From: an uncultured Prevotellaceae bacterium
GTDB lineage: Bacteria; Bacteroidota; Bacteroidia; Bacteroidales; Bacteroidaceae
Length of the DNA stretch: 34,671 nt
Assembly (NCBI GenBank): GCA_946617675.1
Contig: CAMOKH010000076.1
Span: 1 to 34,671, forward strand
Reading direction: 5' to 3'
Shown here: piece by piece, positions 31,155 to 34,671 of the stretch
Position numbering within the stretch: position 1 is the stretch's first letter
How the letters are laid out: every line of letters starts with the position of its first letter
The notes under the pieces: generated by a model
Told to the model about the DNA's origin: nothing
Database searches by the model: none
Seen by the model: only the letters and a program-made list of their open reading frames with translations
Program-made: the position numbers and the translations under genes

Positions 31155-33131
31155 ATGAAGCTATATTCAGACGAAGAACTGGCAGAAATATTAGACCAAG
31201 AGATATTCCATCAGATCAGTGAAGCAGCCGACCGCCTCGGCCTGGAATGCTATGTCGTGGGCGGCTATGTGCGCGACATTTTCCTCGAACGGCCCAGTAA
31301 CGACATCGATGTGGTGGTCGTGGGAAAGCCTCACCCCCTGACCCCCTCTCCAACTGGAGAGGGGGAAGTCGCGGTCAGTGTGGGCATCGCGGTGGCGAAG
31401 GAGCTGAAGCGCATGCTTGGACGCCGTGCCCACCTCTCGGTGTTCAAGAACTTCGGCACGGCGCAGGTGAAAGTCTCCCTATCGTCTCCCGAGGGGAAGC
31501 ATAGTAATGAAGCCCCCTCGGGGGCCGTAGGGGGGGCTCTCGAAGTCGAGTTTGTCGGCGCACGCCGCGAGAGCTACAGCCACGACTCGCGAAAGCCCAT
31601 CGTCGAGGACGGCACGCTGGAGGACGACCAGAACCGGCGCGACTTCACCATCAACGCCATGGCCATCTGTCTGAACCACGACCGCTTCGGCGAACTGGTT
31701 GACCCCTTCAACGGCCTGGCCGACCTCGAGGACGGCATCATTGCCACGCCCCTCGACCCTGAGGTGACCTTCAGCGACGACCCGCTGCGCATGATGCGCT
31801 GCATACGCTTCGCCACGCAGCTGAACTTCCAGGTTGAGGACGAGACGTTCGAGGCGCTCGAGCGCATGGCCCAGCGCATAAAAATTGTCAGCGGCGAGCG
31901 CATTGAGGTGGAGCTCAACAAGATTATCATGGCGCCTCATCCCAGCCGTGGCTTCGTCGACTTGCAGCGCTCAGGACTTCTGCAGCTCATCCTGCCCGAA
32001 CTGGCCGCCCTCGACATCGTCGAACAGAAGGACGGCAAGGCCCACAAGAACAACTTTTACCATACGCTGGAGGTGCTGGAGAATGTGGTAAAAGCCCCCT
32101 CCAACCTCCCCCCACTGGGGGAGGCTTCAGAGGACATCAAGGATTATTTCAAGACGGCATCTGTGGTTGACTACGATTTGCTGAAGAAACATGCAGCTGA
32201 GCATAGGGATAATCCTACAGAAGCCGAATCTGTATTATGGGAATTATTACGAGGAAAAAACATTGGCGAGAAATTCCGTCGTCAACACATAATAGGTGAA
32301 TATATCGTCGACTTTGTCTGCCTTAAGCGCCAATTGGTCATAGAGGTTGATGGAGGTTATCATCTCACGCCAGAACAGCAGGAAAAGGACCGGTTGCGAA
32401 CCGAAGAACTCCGGAAGTTGGGGTACAGTGAAATCCGTTTTACCAACGAAGAAGTCTTATTTGCTCCCGACACCGTCGTCTCCAAGATTTGTTCGGCTCT
32501 GGCGCAGAAAGCCTCCCCCAGTGGGGGGAGGTTGGAGGGGGCTTCCCTCTGGCTCCGCTGGGCCGCCCTGCTCCACGACATCGGCAAGACGCGCTCGAAA
32601 CGGTGGGAGCCGGGCGTGGGCTGGACCTTCCATAACCATAATTATATCGGGGCACGGATGGTGCCCGACATCTTCCGCCGGCTGAAGCTGCCCATGGGCG
32701 CCGAGATGAAGTACGTGCAGAAGCTCGTCGACCTGCACATGAGGCCACAGGTCATTGCCGACAACGAGGTGACCGACTCAGCCGTGCGCCGACTGCTGAA
32801 CGATGCCGGCGACGACATAGACGATCTGATGACGCTCTGCGAGGCCGACATCACGTCGAAGAACGAAGGGCGCAAGAAGATGTTCCTCGAGAACTTCCGT
32901 GTGGTCCGCGAGAAACTGACCGACCTGAAGGCCAAGGACTACAAGCGACTGCTGCAGCCCGTCATCGATGGTAATGAGATCATGCAGCTCTTCAACCTCA
33001 AGCCCAGCCGCGAGGTAGGCACCCTGAAGCAGTACCTGAAGGACGCCGTTCTTGACAACCGTGTCGAGAACGAGCGCGAACCGCTCATGCAGCTGCTCAT
33101 GGAGAAGGCCCGCCAGATGGGCTTAGCCTAA
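31155..33131 (+). CDS. cca: CCA-adding tRNA nucleotidyltransferase with several in-frame repeat insertions and an embedded DUF559 nuclease domain
   Basis: Adds CCA to tRNA 3' ends; needed here because the window's tRNA genes do not encode CCA. The product is 658 residues, against roughly 480 for usual Bacteroidota relatives. Seen in order: GGYVRD (36-41), catalytic DID (50-52), insertion 1 (~60-73, HPLTPSPTGEGEVA), GRRAHLSVFKNFGTAQVK, insertion 2 (~107-128), EFVGARRESY, DDQNRRDFTINAMA, the RFATQLNF head/neck region, insertion 3 (313-464) holding a DUF559 domain, then the HD domain (LLHDIGK, H474/D475) and the tail. The conserved blocks on both sides of each insertion are intact and no stop interrupts. 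An in-frame TTG at 31125 is an alternative start. The 3' end overlaps the convergent glycosyltransferase by 9 bp. Confidence 0.92.
   Translation: MKLYSDEELAEILDQEIFHQISEAADRLGLECYVVGGYVRDIFLERPSNDIDVVVVGKPHPLTPSPTGEGEVAVSVGIAVAKELKRMLGRRAHLSVFKNFGTAQVKVSLSSPEGKHSNEAPSGAVGGALEVEFVGARRESYSHDSRKPIVEDGTLEDDQNRRDFTINAMAICLNHDRFGELVDPFNGLADLEDGIIATPLDPEVTFSDDPLRMMRCIRFATQLNFQVEDETFEALERMAQRIKIVSGERIEVELNKIIMAPHPSRGFVDLQRSGLLQLILPELAALDIVEQKDGKAHKNNFYHTLEVLENVVKAPSNLPPLGEASEDIKDYFKTASVVDYDLLKKHAAEHRDNPTEAESVLWELLRGKNIGEKFRRQHIIGEYIVDFVCLKRQLVIEVDGGYHLTPEQQEKDRLRTEELRKLGYSEIRFTNEEVLFAPDTVVSKICSALAQKASPSGGRLEGASLWLRWAALLHDIGKTRSKRWEPGVGWTFHNHNYIGARMVPDIFRRLKLPMGAEMKYVQKLVDLHMRPQVIADNEVTDSAVRRLLNDAGDDIDDLMTLCEADITSKNEGRKKMFLENFRVVREKLTDLKAKDYKRLLQPVIDGNEIMQLFNLKPSREVGTLKQYLKDAVLDNRVENEREPLMQLLMEKARQMGLA
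31329..31368. repeat. GC-rich palindromic repeat, insertion 1 in cca
   Basis: CCCCCTCTCC and GGAGAGGGGG form a 10-bp perfect stem around AACT, preceded by CCTCACCCCCTGA. It encodes HPLTPSPTGEGE between the DID strand and the following helix of CCA transferase. Confidence 0.85.
31473..31538. repeat. GC-rich palindromic repeat(s), insertion 2 in cca
   Basis: A 66-bp stretch with CTCCCGAGGGGAAGC and AAGCCCCCTCGGGGGCC then GGGGGGGCTC encodes about 22 extra residues between QVK and LEVEFVGAR. AAGCCCCC pairs with GGGGGGCT. It begins AAGCCCCCTC like the 36-bp repeat at 32092 but differs beyond. Confidence 0.75.
32092..32544 (+). mobile_element. In-frame element: 36-bp inverted repeats flanking a DUF559 nuclease domain
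   Basis: The left end 32092-32127 and right end 32509-32544 are perfect reverse complements over 36 bp. The element is 453 bp, exactly 151 codons, and reads through in the cca frame. Each repeat can fold on itself (CCTCCCC with GGGGAGG), like a REP hairpin. Neither strand of the repeat has a stop codon in any frame. The interior is AT-richer than the host gene. The flanks (ATGTGGTA and CCCTCTGG) show no clear target duplication. I see no ATG in frame ahead of the nuclease domain, so the domain seems to be made only as part of the host protein. Confidence 0.88.
32180..32490 (+). other. DUF559 (PD-(D/E)XK, Vsr-like) nuclease domain encoded in the cca element
   Basis: Residues ~342-446 of the fusion. 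The family pattern is complete: LKKHAAEHRDNPTEAESVLW, then FRRQHIIGEYIVDFVCL, LVIEVDGGYHLTPEQQEKD, and RTEELRKLGYSEIRFTNEEVL. Likely metal-site residues are D386 in VDFVC, E397 and D399 in IEVDG, with H403 nearby. All expected acidic residues are present, so the domain may be active. DUF559 proteins are usually free-standing, about 110-130 residues. Confidence 0.9.
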
Positions 33132-34262
33132 CTCCTGATACATCTTGAGCAGGGCCTGCATGACGTCGTCGTGCTCGTAGCGGTCGGTAATCATCGACCG
33201 CGCCTTCGAGGCCATTGAAGCTACCTCGTCAGGGTGCTCCATAAAGCGTGCCATCATGTCGTAAAGGGCCTCAGCCTGCCGTGGTGGGATGATGCGGCCG
33301 TTTACGCCGTCGATGACAATCTCGTTGCAGCCGTTGATGTCGGTGACGATGGCGGGCAGCCCCATGGCTCCCGCTTCCAACGGCACATGAGGGAATCCCT
33401 CACGGTAGCTGGGAAATACCAGCGCGTCGGCGGCAGCCAGATAGGGTCGGACATCCTTCTGGTACCCCACGTACTTGACGTGTTCGCTGTACTTGAAGAA
33501 GTACTCATGGTCCTCGGTGATGCGGTCCTGCTCGTTCTCAAACCATCCGACGAGTATCAGCGAACAGCGGTAGCCTGCATTTAGCAGGCGTATCATGGCA
33601 GTGGCCAGTTCGTCCATGCCCTTGTCCCTGACGATGCGCCCTATGAAGACAAAGGTGAAGATGTCGTCGTCAATGCCCAGCGTACGTCTGACTTCCTGTC
33701 GGCTTTTCGGGCATGCCTCTTCGGAGAAGTGGCTGGTGTCAATGCCGTTGATGTTACCGTAGTGTATAACCTTGAGTGGCTTGCTCGTGATATGGTCGGC
33801 AAGCAGCGTATGGCGCACACCCTTTCCCTCGGGTATGACCTTCGTGGCGCAGAAGCAGGTGATGCGCTCCATCGTCTTGAGCAACTTGCGGCCCATGCCC
33901 TCGGCCCCTTGGTAGCGCAGGCCGGTGACGGTGTAGAGGCGGTGGGGCACGCGGCAGACCATGGCGGCCATCATGGCCAGCAGACTGCCTTTCGGCGTGT
34001 TGGCGTGAACGATGAAGGGGCGCTCCCGCCTGAACATCCAGATGAGGTGCAGCAGGCAGGCCAGGTCGCGCCGCAGCGAAATCTCGCGGCGCATGCTCAG
34101 CTCGATGGTCCTTATACCCTCGCGCTTGGCAACTCCCGAAAGCAGCCCCGTGTTTGCCGATACGCCTACTACCTCATAATACTGGCTGAGGAACCTCAGC
34201 TGGCCTTTCAGCAACAGTTCAAGGCTGATGTCCGAGGTCGTCACTCTGATTAGTTTCTTCAT
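33123..34262 (-). CDS. GT4-type glycosyltransferase
   Basis: The 379-residue protein (ATG at 34262; the longer frame to 34328 has no support) has a GT-B fold. The N-terminal part holds a sugar-acceptor domain with VHANTPKGSLLAMMAA and VTGLRYQGAEGMGRKLL. The C-terminal glycosyltransferase group 1 domain carries FVFIGRIVRDKGMDEL, VKYVGYQKDVRPYLAAADALVFPSYREGFPHVPLEAGAMGLP in part (for example YREGFPHVPLEAGAMGLP) and DINGCNEIVIDGVNG. The EGFPHVPLEA block contains the EX7E-type nucleotide-sugar site. It resembles capsule or O-antigen transferases of the second-sugar type. Its 3' end overlaps cca convergently, and 10 bp separate it from the acyltransferase upstream. Confidence 0.9.
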   Translation of the reverse strand: MKKLIRVTTSDISLELLLKGQLRFLSQYYEVVGVSANTGLLSGVAKREGIRTIELSMRREISLRRDLACLLHLIWMFRRERPFIVHANTPKGSLLAMMAAMVCRVPHRLYTVTGLRYQGAEGMGRKLLKTMERITCFCATKVIPEGKGVRHTLLADHITSKPLKVIHYGNINGIDTSHFSEEACPKSRQEVRRTLGIDDDIFTFVFIGRIVRDKGMDELATAMIRLLNAGYRCSLILVGWFENEQDRITEDHEYFFKYSEHVKYVGYQKDVRPYLAAADALVFPSYREGFPHVPLEAGAMGLPAIVTDINGCNEIVIDGVNGRIIPPRQAEALYDMMARFMEHPDEVASMASKARSMITDRYEHDDVMQALLKMYQELG

Positions 34263-34272
34263 TTCCGCTGGG

Positions 34273-34671
34273 TTAATGATGATTTGACTCTCTGATGACT
34301 CGGCAGGGAATGCCGTATGCAATGACACCGTCAGGAACGTCCCTGACGACGACTGCCCCTGCGCCCACCGTGCTCCATGCTCCGATGTGGAGTCCTAAAG
34401 TGACGGTGGCTCCGGCGCTTACCAGGCATCCCTCGTGGGCAGTGACTCCGCCGCCGAGTGTGGCGTGTGAGGCAATATGCACGAAATCGCCCACCCGGCA
34501 GTCGTGCTCCACCACCGCACCGCTGTTGATGATGCAGTGGCGCCCTATGCGTGCCCCGCTGTTGACGATGGCTCCGGGCATGACGACTGTGCCTTCGCCA
34601 ATCTCTGCGTAGGGTGATACAATGGCCTGGGCGTGGATGCCGCGGCCGAAAGTGATGCCTTGACGGCACAG
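34273..34671 (-). CDS. Hexapeptide-repeat acyltransferase (NeuD/PglD type), partial
   Basis: The frame enters from the right edge (LCRQGITFGRGIHAQAIVSPYAEIGEGTVV, here GIHAQAIVSPYAEIGEG) and ends at 34273; the N-terminal nucleotide-sugar-like domain is outside the window. Left-handed beta-helix repeats are visible: VVMPGAIVNSGARIGRHCII, SGAVVEHDCRVGDFVHIA, GGGVTAHEGCLVSAGATV, GAWSTVGAGAVVVRDV, followed by the closing PCRVIR. The EHDCRVGDFVHI block with the catalytic-type His is that of sugar O/N-acetyltransferases such as PglD and NeuD. With the glycosyltransferase 10 bp downstream it marks a surface-glycan locus that continues beyond the window. Confidence 0.85.
   Translation of the reverse strand: MCRQGITFGRGIHAQAIVSPYAEIGEGTVVMPGAIVNSGARIGRHCIINSGAVVEHDCRVGDFVHIASHATLGGGVTAHEGCLVSAGATVTLGLHIGAWSTVGAGAVVVRDVPDGVIAYGIPCRVIRESNHH

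Noticed and set aside
32092..32544. The cca insert as a true intein
   Set aside because: No N-terminal Cys/Ser splice residue, no block F/G His-Asn, and no splicing fold; the domain alone is DUF559.

Overview
The window looks like a chromosomal segment of a Bacteroidota bacterium, most likely Prevotellaceae (Prevotella/Segatella-like). The evidence is the repeated Bacteroidota promoter signature (TTTG, about 19-21 nt, then TAnnTTTG), type IX secretion genes (porX, porW), secreted proteins ending in dockerin-like repeats or a type IX-like C-terminal domain, and tRNA genes without an encoded CCA. Most genes lie on the minus strand in GC-rich DNA. Three stretches look foreign: the restriction-modification (RM) locus (10.0-13.3 kb), a KilA-N gene (17.9-18.7 kb) and the interior of an element inside the cca gene (32.1-32.5 kb).

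Layout. 1-1191 (minus): rsfS followed by ftsH, which runs off the left edge; the spacer is an 11-unit heptamer repeat. 1377-1447 (+): tRNA-Gln with its own promoter and terminator. 1562-1945: a gene-free stretch bounded by 25-bp perfect inverted repeats. 1946-8372 (minus): a probable operon aroA, a small Cys-rich membrane protein, porW, porX, tsaE. 8519-8591 (+): tRNA-Pro. 8834-9831 (minus): a nitroreductase lipoprotein and a truncated GH8-like fragment. 10119-13277 (+): a DpnD-like small protein, a structured leader, then a DpnII/MboI-type GATC RM system (Dam-like methylase, endonuclease, DpnA-like methylase). It abuts the 3' half of a broken marR gene. 13664-24880 (minus): a DUF3089 lipoprotein, a pectate lyase with dockerin, a KilA-N protein, a CotH-like protein with a type IX-like tail, and a 1339-residue secreted protein with dockerin. 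24914-28632 (minus): DUF1599 protein, DoxX-like membrane protein, tpiA, SPOR protein, folE. 28721-31021 (minus): a PAP2 phosphatase-barrel fusion and a coiled-coil lipoprotein. 31155-33131 (+): the CCA-adding enzyme, interrupted in frame by several GC-rich palindromic repeats. 33123-34671 (minus): a glycosyltransferase and a partial hexapeptide acyltransferase, probably the edge of a surface-polysaccharide locus.

The most unusual object is in the CCA-adding enzyme gene. A DUF559 (PD-(D/E)XK, Vsr-like) nuclease domain is embedded in the open reading frame and flanked by perfect 36-bp inverted repeats. The whole insert is 453 bp (151 codons) and keeps the frame. The 36-bp repeat has no stop codon in any of the six frames. 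A solo relative sits in frame inside tsaE, and two related palindromes interrupt cca further upstream. This resembles an intein- or REP-like mobile element that survives inside genes by encoding harmless peptide.

How genes work together: PorX and PorW belong to the type IX secretion machinery, and the CotH-like protein about 12 kb away is a plausible cargo. The pectate lyase and the 1339-residue protein suggest degradation of plant polysaccharide. The RM system would protect against DNA unmethylated at GATC.
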